Of a stretch of DNA of 26,667 bases, positions 15,876 through 24,003 are shown piece by piece. Position 1 is the first letter of the stretch; each line of letters opens with the position of its first letter. A model generated the notes under the pieces. That model did not search any database, was not told the origin of the DNA, and worked only from the letters and a program-made list of their open reading frames with translations. A program made the position numbers and the translations under genes. The stretch is from Bacillota bacterium (GTDB taxonomy: Bacteria > Bacillota > Clostridia > Clostridiales > Clostridiaceae), in NCBI GenBank assembly GCA_023427705.1, contig JAEZAL010000217.1:1-26667 (forward strand), in the 5' to 3' direction.

Positions 15876-16176
15876 AGATAATCTTATTAATCCCTTCTTG
15901 AATTTCAAAATACATTTCTCTAAATTCTTTATTAATTAGGAATTTCTCTTGAGCTTTATTAATATTATAATTAATACTCTTATCATTAATTATATCCAAA
16001 ACTTCCTTAACCTTATCCTTTTGAAGACACTTGTAATTTTTTAATAATAATAAGAATAAATATTTATTTTCTTTCTTCTTTAATTTTTCATTCATTTCTT
16101 TTAATTCTATCCCTAAATAAGCCGCTAATACATTCATAACTATAGTAACTTTATCAAGTTTTCCATTATAACTCAA
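15874..16176 (-). CDS. Conserved-looking small clostridial protein of unknown function
   Basis: This 100-residue protein is rich in Lys, Leu, Ile and Asn, and looks largely alpha-helical. Visible features are VTIVMNVLAAYLGIELKEM near the N-terminus, a very basic stretch (KLKKKENK, about 31-38), then a hydrophobic run (YLFLLLLKNY, about 39-48) and a charged C-terminal half. It has no signal peptide or cysteine motif. The start is a TTG preceded by AGGGGTGAT at a good distance; the ATG just downstream is in another frame. It lies immediately upstream of pyrG, where many Bacilli have rpoE (RNA polymerase delta), but I see no resemblance to delta. I do not recognise the family. Confidence 0.75.
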   Translation of the reverse strand: MSYNGKLDKVTIVMNVLAAYLGIELKEMNEKLKKKENKYLFLLLLKNYKCLQKDKVKEVLDIINDKSINYNINKAQEKFLINKEFREMYFEIQEGINKII

Positions 16177-16249
16177 AATATTATCACCCCTTTTATTTTT
16201 TCTATATTATCTCCATATATAATTGTATTTATTCAAATTAATAAAAAAT

Positions 16250-16293
16250 ACAAATAAAAAAGATGTAAAATACTAAATAGTTCTTACACCTTT
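16250..16293 (-). terminator. Terminator after the DUF1934 gene
   Basis: Arms 16259-16268 and 16284-16293 pair over 10 bp. One pair is G-U only on the minus-strand RNA, which supports that polarity. The stem is followed by TTTTTATTTG on the minus strand. It lies 14 bp after the stop. Confidence 0.8.
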
Positions 16294-16306
16294 CGTTTTT
16301 TTGTAT

Positions 16307-16723
16307 TTAGTTAGTTTTAACATTAACTGCAAGCTTATTTATAATAGGTGGTTGGCCTGCAAGCTCCATAGAATACTCTGCTGTTATTTTTCCACCATTT
16401 TCATTAATATCAACATTTAAATCTTCAGTATAAATCTGTAAGTCTAGAACTCCATAAGGGGTATTATATAAAGATACTGAAGTTTCTCCTTTTTTAAAAT
16501 CCATCTTAGCACTGATATTTCCTTCTCTTTCAAGTACTAATTTATCATTTAATATAGTTAGAGTAGTTGTTGTTCCACTCATACCAGAAATCTCTGTTTC
16601 TTCATATATAGCTTTAAACCCATCTTCAATTATTAAAAATTCTCCAGGAGTTACTACTTCTATTATATCATCTGTATCTAAATCATTAAAACTTCTTAAA
16701 GATATAACCGCTTTCTTTTTCAT
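16307..16723 (-). CDS. YwiB/DUF1934 family protein (calycin-like beta barrel)
   Basis: The 138-residue protein fits the DUF1934 (B. subtilis YwiB) family: a small cytoplasmic beta-barrel protein of unknown biochemical role. The sequence is made of alternating beta strands, with typical family segments YEETEISGMSGTTTTL (about 40-55), LEREG (about 64), a TPYG motif (about 88) and a final strand YSMELAGQPPIINKLAVNV. It has no signal peptide or transmembrane segment. The only possible start is ATG 16723, because an in-frame TGA lies three codons upstream. Its strong GGGAGGAG is 37 nt away, with a hairpin in between (see findings). Confidence 0.85.
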   Translation of the reverse strand: MKKKAVISLRSFNDLDTDDIIEVVTPGEFLIIEDGFKAIYEETEISGMSGTTTTLTILNDKLVLEREGNISAKMDFKKGETSVSLYNTPYGVLDLQIYTEDLNVDINENGGKITAEYSMELAGQPPIINKLAVNVKTN

Positions 16724-16729
16724 ACACGC

Positions 16730-16768
16730 TCATGGATAAAGCATAAAAGCTTTATCTCCACTCCTCCC
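16730..16768 (-). promoter_or_regulatory. Hairpin and 4-codon ORF between the Shine-Dalgarno and start of the DUF1934 gene
   Basis: The strong GGGAGGAG is at 16761-16768. An exact 8-bp hairpin (16735-16742 with 16749-16756, 6-nt loop) stands between it and the ATG at 16723. A short ORF, MLYP then TGA (16730-16744), starts in the loop and stops 6 nt before the real ATG. Either the hairpin shortens the effective spacing to about 15 nt or translation re-initiates after MLYP. Confidence 0.4.
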
Positions 16769-16854
16769 TTATTATTATGTAATCTTTATAACCATAATCT
16801 TTATTACATTACTCATTATTTATATCATATACTTTGAATTTAATAAAGAATTAA

Positions 16855-17484
16855 TCAAGATTTATTTTTAAATAATATCTCAAATAACTTAAATCTAAAC
16901 TTAATCTTATTATTTTTACTATTATCTTTTTCACTATCTTTTTCTAAACTACTTACAATTTTAGTAGAATCGGCAACTTCTTTGGTACCATCAACAAAAC
17001 AAAGTGGAGGGAACATAACACACCACCAATTTTCTCCCTTAGCCTCTCCAATAAGTATTCTATAAGCCTCGTATTCACCTTGAGGAAAAATTACATCTCC
17101 ATAAACCTTATCCGGAAAATTTTCCTTAGAAAGAGAACTATCTATGCTATAATTATATCCATTTTCTTTTATAACAGATTCAGCTATAGCTTCAATATTA
17201 TTTTTATTATCTATAATAAACCTTCTTGATTCATCTAAACTTTTACTTTCACTTAAACTACTAGAAACAAATTCTATAACCCTATCTCGTACTTTCAACT
17301 TTAAATTTTGATCTTCTTCAGAATTACTGTTTGCAATTACGTGAAATCTAATTATTTTATTAACTATATTTTCGTAAACTAATTCTTCTGTGGACTGATA
17401 ATCTTCTACTACATTACTGCTTGTACAGCTATTTAAATTTAAAAGACAAATTAATAATAAAGCTATATAAACCTTTTTCTTCAC
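16855..17484 (-). CDS. spoIIR: Stage II sporulation protein R
   Basis: This 209-residue SpoIIR is made in the forespore, is secreted across the septum, and triggers SpoIIGA to process pro-sigma-E in the mother cell. The family core RFHVIANSNSEEDQNLKLKV begins near 46, and the hallmark NWWCVMFPPLCFVD is at about 152-165. The N-terminus is a signal peptide (KKKVYIALLLICLLNLNSC) and its LNSC could act as a lipobox (C20). The C-terminal tail is charged and ends FRFKLFEILFKNKS. The start is GTG with GGGGG 7 nt upstream. It follows ispE by 58 bp but has its own sigma-F-type promoter in that gap. Confidence 0.95.
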   Translation of the reverse strand: MKKKVYIALLLICLLNLNSCTSSNVVEDYQSTEELVYENIVNKIIRFHVIANSNSEEDQNLKLKVRDRVIEFVSSSLSESKSLDESRRFIIDNKNNIEAIAESVIKENGYNYSIDSSLSKENFPDKVYGDVIFPQGEYEAYRILIGEAKGENWWCVMFPPLCFVDGTKEVADSTKIVSSLEKDSEKDNSKNNKIKFRFKLFEILFKNKS

Positions 17485-17506
17485 ATTAAAACCCCCTTAT
17501 AGCTAT

Positions 17507-17535
17507 AATTATTGCCAACTTCAGGAGGTTTATAC
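17507..17535 (-). promoter_or_regulatory. spoIIR: Sigma-F-like promoter of spoIIR
   Basis: On the minus strand, GTATA (17531-17535) and GGCAATAATT (17507-17516) match the forespore sigma-F boxes (GYATA and GGNNANANTW). The spacer is 14 bp, slightly shorter than the usual 15-16. It lies in the ispE-spoIIR gap, and spoIIR is a known sigma-F target in B. subtilis. Confidence 0.65.
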
Positions 17536-17542
17536 TTAATTT

Positions 17543-18385
17543 TTAAATTGTTCTAGTAATAAATACATCATTATATTTTGTTTTCATTTTTTCAAAACAT
17601 TTTTGTGCCTTAAGCATATCATCAAAAAATGCAAAAACAGTTGGGCCACTTCCACTCATCATAGCGCCTATAGCCCCTTGATTCTTCATTTCTTCTTTTA
17701 TATTTATTAACACTTTATGTTTTCTTAATGTAACATTTTCTAATAAGTTTTTCATATTATTTGATACTAAAATTAAATTATTATCTTCAATCCCTTTAAT
17801 TAATAAATTAGTATCTGGGTGACTTTTAACTTTAGACAAATTAAATTCTTGATAAACTGTCTTAGTTGAAACCCCAAACGGCGGTTTTACTAATACCAAT
17901 ATCTTATCTTTAAAGTTACTTAATTGTGTTACTTCTTCACCTATCCCCTTGCATAAAGCAGTACCACCTTTTATACAATAAGGTACATCAGCTCCTAATT
18001 TTAATCCAAGTTCCATTAACTCTTCATCACTTGCATCAACATTGAATAATTTATTCATAACCTTTAAGACAGCAGCACCATCTGTGCTACCTCCAGCTAA
18101 TCCAGCACAAACTGGAATATTTTTCTTTATACTTATATTAACACCACTATCTATATGGTACTTTTCTATAAATAACTTAGCTGCTTTATAAGCTAAATTT
18201 CTTTCATCTGTAGGAACATAAGGTTTATTGCATTTAATAGTAATATCTTTTTTTTGCTTCTCTATGTTTAATTCATCATATAAATCGATAGATTGCATTA
18301 TCATTTCTAATAAATGATACCCATCTTCTCTTTTACCAACTATATCTAAGGATATATTAACCTTAGCATAAGCCTTAATCCTCAT
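17543..18385 (-). CDS. ispE: 4-diphosphocytidyl-2-C-methyl-D-erythritol kinase
   Basis: The 280-residue GHMP-family kinase phosphorylates CDP-methylerythritol in the non-mevalonate isoprenoid pathway. The N-terminal motif AYAKVNISLDIVGKREDGYH is at about 5-24. The ATP-binding loop PVCAGLAGGSTDGAAVL follows near 91, and the C-terminal MSGSGPTVFAFF near 249. Length is standard. The start was moved to ATG 18385, with AAGGAA 8 nt upstream; the TTG start of the longer frame overlaps that site. A terminator hairpin (18446-18467) lies about 60 bp upstream, so the gene either has a promoter in that short gap or depends on read-through from cphA. Confidence 0.95.
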   Translation of the reverse strand: MRIKAYAKVNISLDIVGKREDGYHLLEMIMQSIDLYDELNIEKQKKDITIKCNKPYVPTDERNLAYKAAKLFIEKYHIDSGVNISIKKNIPVCAGLAGGSTDGAAVLKVMNKLFNVDASDEELMELGLKLGADVPYCIKGGTALCKGIGEEVTQLSNFKDKILVLVKPPFGVSTKTVYQEFNLSKVKSHPDTNLLIKGIEDNNLILVSNNMKNLLENVTLRKHKVLINIKEEMKNQGAIGAMMSGSGPTVFAFFDDMLKAQKCFEKMKTKYNDVFITRTI

Positions 18386-18430
18386 AACTTTATTTCCTTT
18401 CAACTAAACATTTTAAGATGTTGTTGCCAC

Positions 18431-18467
18431 AAAAAAAATTAAAGAAGAAACTCCGTAAGGAGTTTCT
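18431..18467 (-). terminator. Terminator between cphA and ispE
   Basis: Exact 9-bp arms AGAAACTCC (18446-18454) and GGAGTTTCT (18459-18467) with a 4-nt loop are followed on the minus strand by TCTTTAATTTTTTTT. It ends the cphB-cphA unit. Because it is so close to ispE it could also act as an attenuator. Confidence 0.9.
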
Positions 18468-18559
18468 AAAATTCATATTATTAATTTTTAGCTGTTTTTG
18501 ACAACTCCATTTTCATTATATATTTTTTTAGTAACATAGTAAACAAAATGCAGTTCTTT

Positions 18560-21184
18560 TTATTTTAATGCATTATATCTCAACTCTTCATTTTCTTTGT
18601 AAAAACTATTAAACTCTTCAATTATTTTAACTAAAGGATTCATTTGTTCGAAGAAAACCACAATAGTATCACCACTTCTCGCCATACTAATAGCTTTAAT
18701 TAAGGCTTCTTGTTCATCAAAAATAACTTCATATTTTTTATTTTTATTTTCTTTTAATATTCCACTTACTATTAATTCAGCTATTTCACCTTCTTTTCTT
18801 CCCCTTAAATCCTTATCTTCCTTAACAATTACATAATCTAAATACTTTGCACATATACATCCAATGTCTATAGCTGACTCATCCAGTCTATCTCCTGGTA
18901 TACCTACTACACCGTAAATTCTTTTTGCATTTAAATCTTTTAAAGCAGTCAAAACGGCAGTATATCCATCTGCATTGTGACCATAATCTAATACTATTTT
19001 TATTCCATTAATATCATAACAGTTAAATCTGCCTGAGTTTTCTTTTGAAGTTAACTCGTAACTTATCATTCCTTTTCTTATCATACAATAATCTATATCC
19101 ATAGCAATTAAAGCTGCTGTTGCCGCTAAAATATTTTCAATATTAAATTTCAACTTTCCATTTAAAGTGATAGGAATATCCTTCACATTACACATCAAAT
19201 AATTTTTATCTTTATTTGAAATAATAATATTTTCATTTTCTAAATATACATATATATCTTCTGAATTTTTATTATTTAAAATCTTATTATTAGCATTAAG
19301 AGTGAAAAAAACTTTTTTCGCTTTTAATCTATGTAATATAGACATACTCCACTTATCATCAGCATTTATAACTACATAACCATTTTCTTTAACAGCTTCC
19401 CCTACTAAAGATTTTACATAGCAAAGCTCTTCCATGGTATTTATTCCATCAATGCCCAAGTGATCTTCTCTAATATTTGTTATCACTGCTACATCAGCTT
19501 CTTCGTACGCTAATCCACGCCTAATAATTCCACCTCTTGCCGTTTCTAATACAGCAACATCTACATCTGGATTTAACAAAATAGATTTAGCACTATGAAA
19601 CCCAGTATCATCTCCCACATCTATGCATTCATTATTTACAAATATTCCACTGCTACTAGTCATACCAACGCAATACCCCATTTTAGATAATGTATGGCTA
19701 ATTAATCTTGTAGTTGTAGTTTTACCATTAGTACCAGTAATTGATACAACAGGTATATTACACGGTTTATTATTATATAGCATATTTACAATTTCTTTTC
19801 CTATATCTCTAGATTTACCTTCACTAGGATTTATATGCATTCTTAACCCTGGAGCTGCATTTACCTCCATTATTACCCCATTATCATATAGAGGTTTAGA
19901 TATATCTTCACTACAGATATCTATCCCACATATATCTAGTCTTAAAGCTTTTGCAACTCTTATACATAAATCAATATTTTCTTTGCATATTTCTTCTGTA
20001 CAGTCTATAGCTTCTCCTCCAGTAGATAAATTAGCATTTTTTCTTAGATATATCTTACTATCCTTTTCTAATACAGACATTAAAGATTTTCCTTGTTGAG
20101 AAACACAACTAAGAACTTCTTCATCTATCTTTATTTTAGTTAAAGGTTTTTCATGATCATCTCCACGTAATGGATTTTCATTTAATTTATTAATAAGTTC
20201 AAAAATAGTATCTATGCCATTCCCTATTATAAAAGGTGGAATTCTAAGAGAAACTGCCACAACTTTATAATTAACCATACATACTCGATAATCATTTCCT
20301 TTATGGTATTTTTCAATAATTAAATCTTTAAATTTATCCTTTAATTTATTATAGACCCCTAATAATTGTTTTTCGTCTTTTATATTTAAAACTACCCCAT
20401 TACCTTTATTTCCGTATTGAGGCTTCATAACAACAGGATAACCTATTTCTTCAGCATCCTTTAATAACCCTAATACATTTCTTACTTTATTCCCTTTTGC
20501 AATTGGAATATTATGAATTTTTAATAATTCCTTTGTAATAAGTTTATCACAAGCTATATCAACTGATACGCACTTTGTATTGTGGCTTATTGAATTTTCA
20601 ATTATTTTACCTTGTTTTCCATATCCAATTTGATAAAAATCTTGATTACCAAAATCAATTACAGGGAGACCAACCTCTTTAGCATAATCACAAATAGACT
20701 TAGTACTAGGTCCTAAAAGCTCATCTTTCAGTATTCCTCTTATAAAGTCAAGTCTCTCTTCATAATTTATTGGTATTTTTTTTATTAATGAATTTACAAT
20801 ATCTATAGCAAACTTAGATATTTCAATTGCTGTATTTTCATAAATGTATTGAAAAATAATATAATAATGATCATTTTCAACTTCTCTAGCCTTTCCATAA
20901 GAAACATCTATTCCTATTTTGTTTTGGATAGCTATTATTATATGCTCACATATATGTGCTAAATATGTTCCTTCATTAAGCCTTTTTATAAATCCCTCAT
21001 CTTCATCAATACCACATCTATGAGTTCTTAATTCTGGAATCATATTAACCAAATTAAAATTAAAATCTTCAATGTATTTACTCGGAGTTTCACAATATCC
21101 TTCTAAGTCAACATCAAGCCTAATACATTTTTTATGCGAATAGATATTCTTACCTTTAAAGACCTTAGTCTCAATTACTTTCAT
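18560..21184 (-). CDS. cphA: Cyanophycin synthetase
   Basis: This 874-residue enzyme polymerises Asp and Arg into cyanophycin using ATP. It has an N-terminal domain (1 to about 160, including the LAHICEHIIIAIQ segment), an ATP-grasp domain (about 210-470, with KPQYGNKGNGV at about 254-264 and EVNAAPGLRMH near 440), and a Mur-ligase-like domain with P-loop SITGTNGKTTTTR (about 481-493), LETARGGIIRRG, and SGRFNCYDINGIKIVLDYGHN. Both active domains are intact. The start was moved to ATG 21184 (MKVIETKVFKGKNIYSH is the expected N-terminus), although GAGGAGG is a rather distant 12 nt upstream. It overlaps the end of cphB by 14 nt, so the two are coupled. The setting among sporulation genes suggests use during spore formation. 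Confidence 0.95.
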   Translation of the reverse strand: MKVIETKVFKGKNIYSHKKCIRLDVDLEGYCETPSKYIEDFNFNLVNMIPELRTHRCGIDEDEGFIKRLNEGTYLAHICEHIIIAIQNKIGIDVSYGKAREVENDHYYIIFQYIYENTAIEISKFAIDIVNSLIKKIPINYEERLDFIRGILKDELLGPSTKSICDYAKEVGLPVIDFGNQDFYQIGYGKQGKIIENSISHNTKCVSVDIACDKLITKELLKIHNIPIAKGNKVRNVLGLLKDAEEIGYPVVMKPQYGNKGNGVVLNIKDEKQLLGVYNKLKDKFKDLIIEKYHKGNDYRVCMVNYKVVAVSLRIPPFIIGNGIDTIFELINKLNENPLRGDDHEKPLTKIKIDEEVLSCVSQQGKSLMSVLEKDSKIYLRKNANLSTGGEAIDCTEEICKENIDLCIRVAKALRLDICGIDICSEDISKPLYDNGVIMEVNAAPGLRMHINPSEGKSRDIGKEIVNMLYNNKPCNIPVVSITGTNGKTTTTRLISHTLSKMGYCVGMTSSSGIFVNNECIDVGDDTGFHSAKSILLNPDVDVAVLETARGGIIRRGLAYEEADVAVITNIREDHLGIDGINTMEELCYVKSLVGEAVKENGYVVINADDKWSMSILHRLKAKKVFFTLNANNKILNNKNSEDIYVYLENENIIISNKDKNYLMCNVKDIPITLNGKLKFNIENILAATAALIAMDIDYCMIRKGMISYELTSKENSGRFNCYDINGIKIVLDYGHNADGYTAVLTALKDLNAKRIYGVVGIPGDRLDESAIDIGCICAKYLDYVIVKEDKDLRGRKEGEIAELIVSGILKENKNKKYEVIFDEQEALIKAISMARSGDTIVVFFEQMNPLVKIIEEFNSFYKENEELRYNALK

Positions 21185-22001
21185 TTTTACATTTATCCTC
21201 CTCAAAAGGCTTCTTAATTAGGAGATTATATTTATCTCCTTCTTTTAGCACGTGTAGATTAACATTAAACATACTTAATACTTCATCATAATTTTGTTCA
21301 GACACATTACTATAAGTAATATTTCTTGCATCTAAAAAATACACTGCTCCACTCCCAATAACTTGGGCATACCCATCATCTCTAACTACTAAAGCAGTAT
21401 CTTCATCTATGCCAACGCCCAAAATTTCTGGATTTTGTGCAATCCCAGTCAACAGCCTGCCTATCCTTCCCCTTTGTGCAAAATGCTGATCTATCATAAC
21501 CCCTTCTATTAACCCAAGTCCAGGAGCCATTTTTAAAGTACATTTCCTTGGAGACTCATCATCTTCACCTTTTACTACCATAGTATCACTCATTACTGAT
21601 GCTCCAGCTGAAGTTCCAACCATTATACATCCATTTTCTATAGATTCTTTTAAGGCATCATAAAGTAAAGTTCCTCCAATTAAGCTTGTTATTCTTAATT
21701 GGTCACCACCTGTAAAAAATATAAGAGATGCTTCCCTTACAAGGTCTATATTATTATTAATTAAGGAATCTTCTCTTTCTTCAATATTTAACCCCTTAAT
21801 ATTTTTTACCCCTAATCCACCAAATATAGCTCTATATTTCTCAAGAGCTTCCTTAGGATATTCTGTTGCTACTGTAGCAATTAATATAATATCTTCTTCT
21901 TTATTTATAGAGTTGCATACCTTTTTTAATATTTCTTTATCCCCTTCTTTATCTTCTGCTCCCCCTATAATTATTAAGTCTCCCTTTATTTTTTCTGCCA
22001 T
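21171..22001 (-). CDS. cphB: Cyanophycinase
   Basis: The 276-residue serine peptidase (S51 family) cleaves cyanophycin to beta-Asp-Arg dipeptides. The nucleophile is S131 in GTSAGAS, with H173 in DQHFAQRGR and E200 in GIDEDTAL. These fall at almost the same positions as the Ser-Glu-His triad described for Synechocystis CphB. FTGGDQLRI (about 96-104) is also characteristic. There is no signal peptide, so it acts on intracellular granules. The start was moved to ATG 22001, with AGGTG 5 nt upstream; the upstream ATG overlaps that site. It precedes and overlaps cphA, so synthesis and breakdown enzymes are made together. No isoaspartyl dipeptidase gene is present in the window to finish degradation. 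Confidence 0.95.
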   Translation of the reverse strand: MAEKIKGDLIIIGGAEDKEGDKEILKKVCNSINKEEDIILIATVATEYPKEALEKYRAIFGGLGVKNIKGLNIEEREDSLINNNIDLVREASLIFFTGGDQLRITSLIGGTLLYDALKESIENGCIMVGTSAGASVMSDTMVVKGEDDESPRKCTLKMAPGLGLIEGVMIDQHFAQRGRIGRLLTGIAQNPEILGVGIDEDTALVVRDDGYAQVIGSGAVYFLDARNITYSNVSEQNYDEVLSMFNVNLHVLKEGDKYNLLIKKPFEEDKCKNESN

Positions 22002-22104
22002 TTTCTCACCTCTTATCATGCATTTCTTATTTTATCCATGAAAAGTTTATATTATTCATTTCAAGTCACTTATAGCTTTCCCATTATAAACTTACATATG
22101 ATAA

Positions 22105-22151
22105 AAAAATAAGAGAATTGAAAAATCTTATTTCTCAATTCTCTTATTTTT
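22105..22151 (-). terminator. Terminator after sipL
   Basis: Arms 22105-22121 and 22135-22151 form an exact 17-bp stem with a 13-nt loop. The left arm runs into a T-tract on the minus strand (TTTTTTTAT). It starts 20 bp after the sipL stop and separates it from cphB-cphA. The cphB promoter must lie at 22002-22104, where I see no convincing consensus. Confidence 0.92.
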
Positions 22152-22170
22152 AATTGTAACTTAATCTTTA

Positions 22171-23754
22171 TTAAAATATAGCTCTTCCTGGAATTATAAG
22201 CTTACAGCCAGGCTTAATTTTTTCTTCTTCATCTAAATCATTTAATCTTTCTAACTCTGCAACAGTAGTATTATATTTTTTAGCTAAATCCCATAGAGTT
22301 TCTCCATCACCTACAACATATATAGTTACTGATGATTTTTTCTCTTTTACGTCTCCTGACCCTTCCATAACATCTTTTATATAATTCTTATTAATTTTAT
22401 AATAAGATTTTATATTTAAGCCAACAGTTGCTCTTACTGATATTGCATTTCCTTCTACATTACTATCTATATTTTCTAAATAAGGTTTAATTATTACATG
22501 CATATCTTTTCTTAGGCCTTTAATATCTATAGATGTATTAAAATGAATATTTCCACTTAACACTCCATAGTTCAATTCTTCACCAGCCAATCTATAAATT
22601 ATATTAGTCTTAACTACACCTTCTAATTTTAATCTTTCATCATCAATATCCTTCTCTTTTATGATTGGATATCCAGTAACTAAGATAACTTCTCCAACTC
22701 TTTCTTCTTTATTTTCAATATCAAAAGTTTCCTTTGCAGATACTTCAGAATTTGCTATAGAATGAATTAATGTAAATTCCTTATTACCATTCACTAATTC
22801 TATATTCATACTTGGAGAATAAGCATCTTTTAATATATCTACTTTTTCATTAGAATATACTTTCACGTTTCCTTTTACTAAAAATTCTACATTTACTACT
22901 CTATTTTCACCAACATCATCTAAATTAATAGCATGTTGTTCATCAGCTACCATAAGTTCTAGAACACTAATCATATCGCCAGTTATTCCTGGTAACTCTT
23001 CTTCCCTAGATAGATACACATCATCCTCTAAAGTTTCTAATTCTTTATTATCTCTTGCCTTATATAGCACTGATATTTTGCAATAACATCCAATATATGC
23101 TTTTCCTTCTACAACTTTAACTTCTTTTTTGTGAAGATTCATATTACACTTTAAAATTTCATCTATTTCAGGTTTATCCATAGTAACTTTAAGCATTGAT
23201 TTACCCATGAAGTCAATATCTTTATCTCCTTTTACTCCATTTAAAACCTCATCTTCTTTTTTAACTTGTATGTCATCTTTTCCTTCAATATCTTTTACGT
23301 ATTCAAATTCTCCATTTTTATATAATTTCCACCTTAAAGTTAATAATCCATTAATTCCAACTTTTCTCTCATTCATCCAATTTGCTTGAATATGTTCTAT
23401 ATCGCACTCAACATTGCACACTATATTATGTTCATCATTATTAAGCTCTAGATAATTCAAGAACTTATCATTAAAAACAACTGCATGTATCTTGTTTGTT
23501 GGAGATTCTGAAGCACCCTCATCCTTTGCTAGATAAAAAACTATATAATCCAAGTTTCCCTCTACCATAACTTTATCACCAAGAACTTCTTTGTTAGTTA
23601 TAGTAGCTTTAGCATCAACTCCTAATACATCTTTCATATCAGGATATTGTGAATCTCTTAATAAATGCTCTCCTTTTATAGGTTGATCAGCTGAACCTTC
23701 TCTTAGTAATTGTTCATAGCGAATACTTTCTCTAATAACATCTATTTGTGACAT
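22171..23754 (-). CDS. sipL: SipL-like spore coat morphogenetic protein (SPOCS/DUF3794 plus LysM)
   Basis: The 527-residue protein has repeated SPOCS (DUF3794) beta domains. One is near residues 20-115 (GEHLLRDSQYPDMKDVLGVD), with two more related regions near 175-290 and 320-430. A C-terminal LysM domain is at about 477-523 (VVGDGETLWDLAKKYNTTVA, then KIKPGCKLIIPGR). This is the architecture of C. difficile SipL, which binds SpoIVA and anchors the coat to the forespore. The neighbours veg and yabG also match that locus. It has no signal peptide, as expected for a mother-cell protein. The start ATG has GGAGGGG 4 nt upstream. It is probably sigma-E-dependent, but I could not find a clear CATANNNT box in the upstream region. 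SafA is a less likely alternative because its LysM is N-terminal. Confidence 0.88.
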   Translation of the reverse strand: MSQIDVIRESIRYEQLLREGSADQPIKGEHLLRDSQYPDMKDVLGVDAKATITNKEVLGDKVMVEGNLDYIVFYLAKDEGASESPTNKIHAVVFNDKFLNYLELNNDEHNIVCNVECDIEHIQANWMNERKVGINGLLTLRWKLYKNGEFEYVKDIEGKDDIQVKKEDEVLNGVKGDKDIDFMGKSMLKVTMDKPEIDEILKCNMNLHKKEVKVVEGKAYIGCYCKISVLYKARDNKELETLEDDVYLSREEELPGITGDMISVLELMVADEQHAINLDDVGENRVVNVEFLVKGNVKVYSNEKVDILKDAYSPSMNIELVNGNKEFTLIHSIANSEVSAKETFDIENKEERVGEVILVTGYPIIKEKDIDDERLKLEGVVKTNIIYRLAGEELNYGVLSGNIHFNTSIDIKGLRKDMHVIIKPYLENIDSNVEGNAISVRATVGLNIKSYYKINKNYIKDVMEGSGDVKEKKSSVTIYVVGDGETLWDLAKKYNTTVAELERLNDLDEEEKIKPGCKLIIPGRAIF

Positions 23755-23968
23755 ATTACCCCTCCCACATAATTCCTATTAATAAATATATTTCTAACTA
23801 TATATATTTATTCAATAATTAACTCATTGTTTCAAAAAGAAAACTTTCAAATTTCAACATTTATCATACTCATTTTTACAATAATGGTTAAATCAACTTA
23901 TCTATTGTCGAATTACATAAGTCAAAACATTATTTTTTCATTTTTTCTCTAATTTTTTTAATATTATG
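23755..23968 (-). other. A+T-rich leader/promoter region of sipL
   Basis: No ORF of note lies here. The stretch holds a TGTCGAA sequence (23906-23912) inside a 16-bp element (23898-23913) nearly identical to one before yabG. I see no clear sigma-E or sigma-A promoter for sipL. Together with the small RNA described next it makes up the 387-bp gap between sipL and veg. Confidence 0.5.
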
Positions 23969-23997
23969 TTGACATCGGTCAAAATATGTCGTATTAT
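23969..23997 (+). promoter_or_regulatory. Sigma-A promoter of the sipL-veg small RNA
   Basis: TTGACA (23969-23974), a 17-bp spacer and TATTAT (23992-23997) match the vegetative consensus at 11 of 12 positions. The -35 lies in an inverted repeat TTGAC-ATCG-GTCAA. The spacer contains TGTCGTA (23987-23993), one base from a Spo0A box. Confidence 0.75.
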
Positions 23998-24003
23998 GAA
24001 TAT

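Noticed and set aside
15794..15877. 27-codon ORF in the predicted antisense RNA of pyrG, hydrophilic start and very hydrophobic end, reminiscent of a type I toxin
   Set aside because: The hydrophobic tail is encoded by the terminator U-tract, the upstream GGG is a poor RBS, and the residue pattern does not match known toxins. An RNA role is simpler.
18488..18559. 23 sense codons in frame after the cphA stop
   Set aside because: The sequence looks protein-like (YYVTKKIYNENG) but cphA already has its expected length, and an open stretch this short is common. It could be a decayed tail, but I cannot support that.
22171..23754. SafA or a generic LysM cell-wall protein
   Set aside because: SafA has an N-terminal LysM. 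Here the LysM is C-terminal after SPOCS domains, there is no signal peptide, and the yabG-veg neighbourhood fits SipL.
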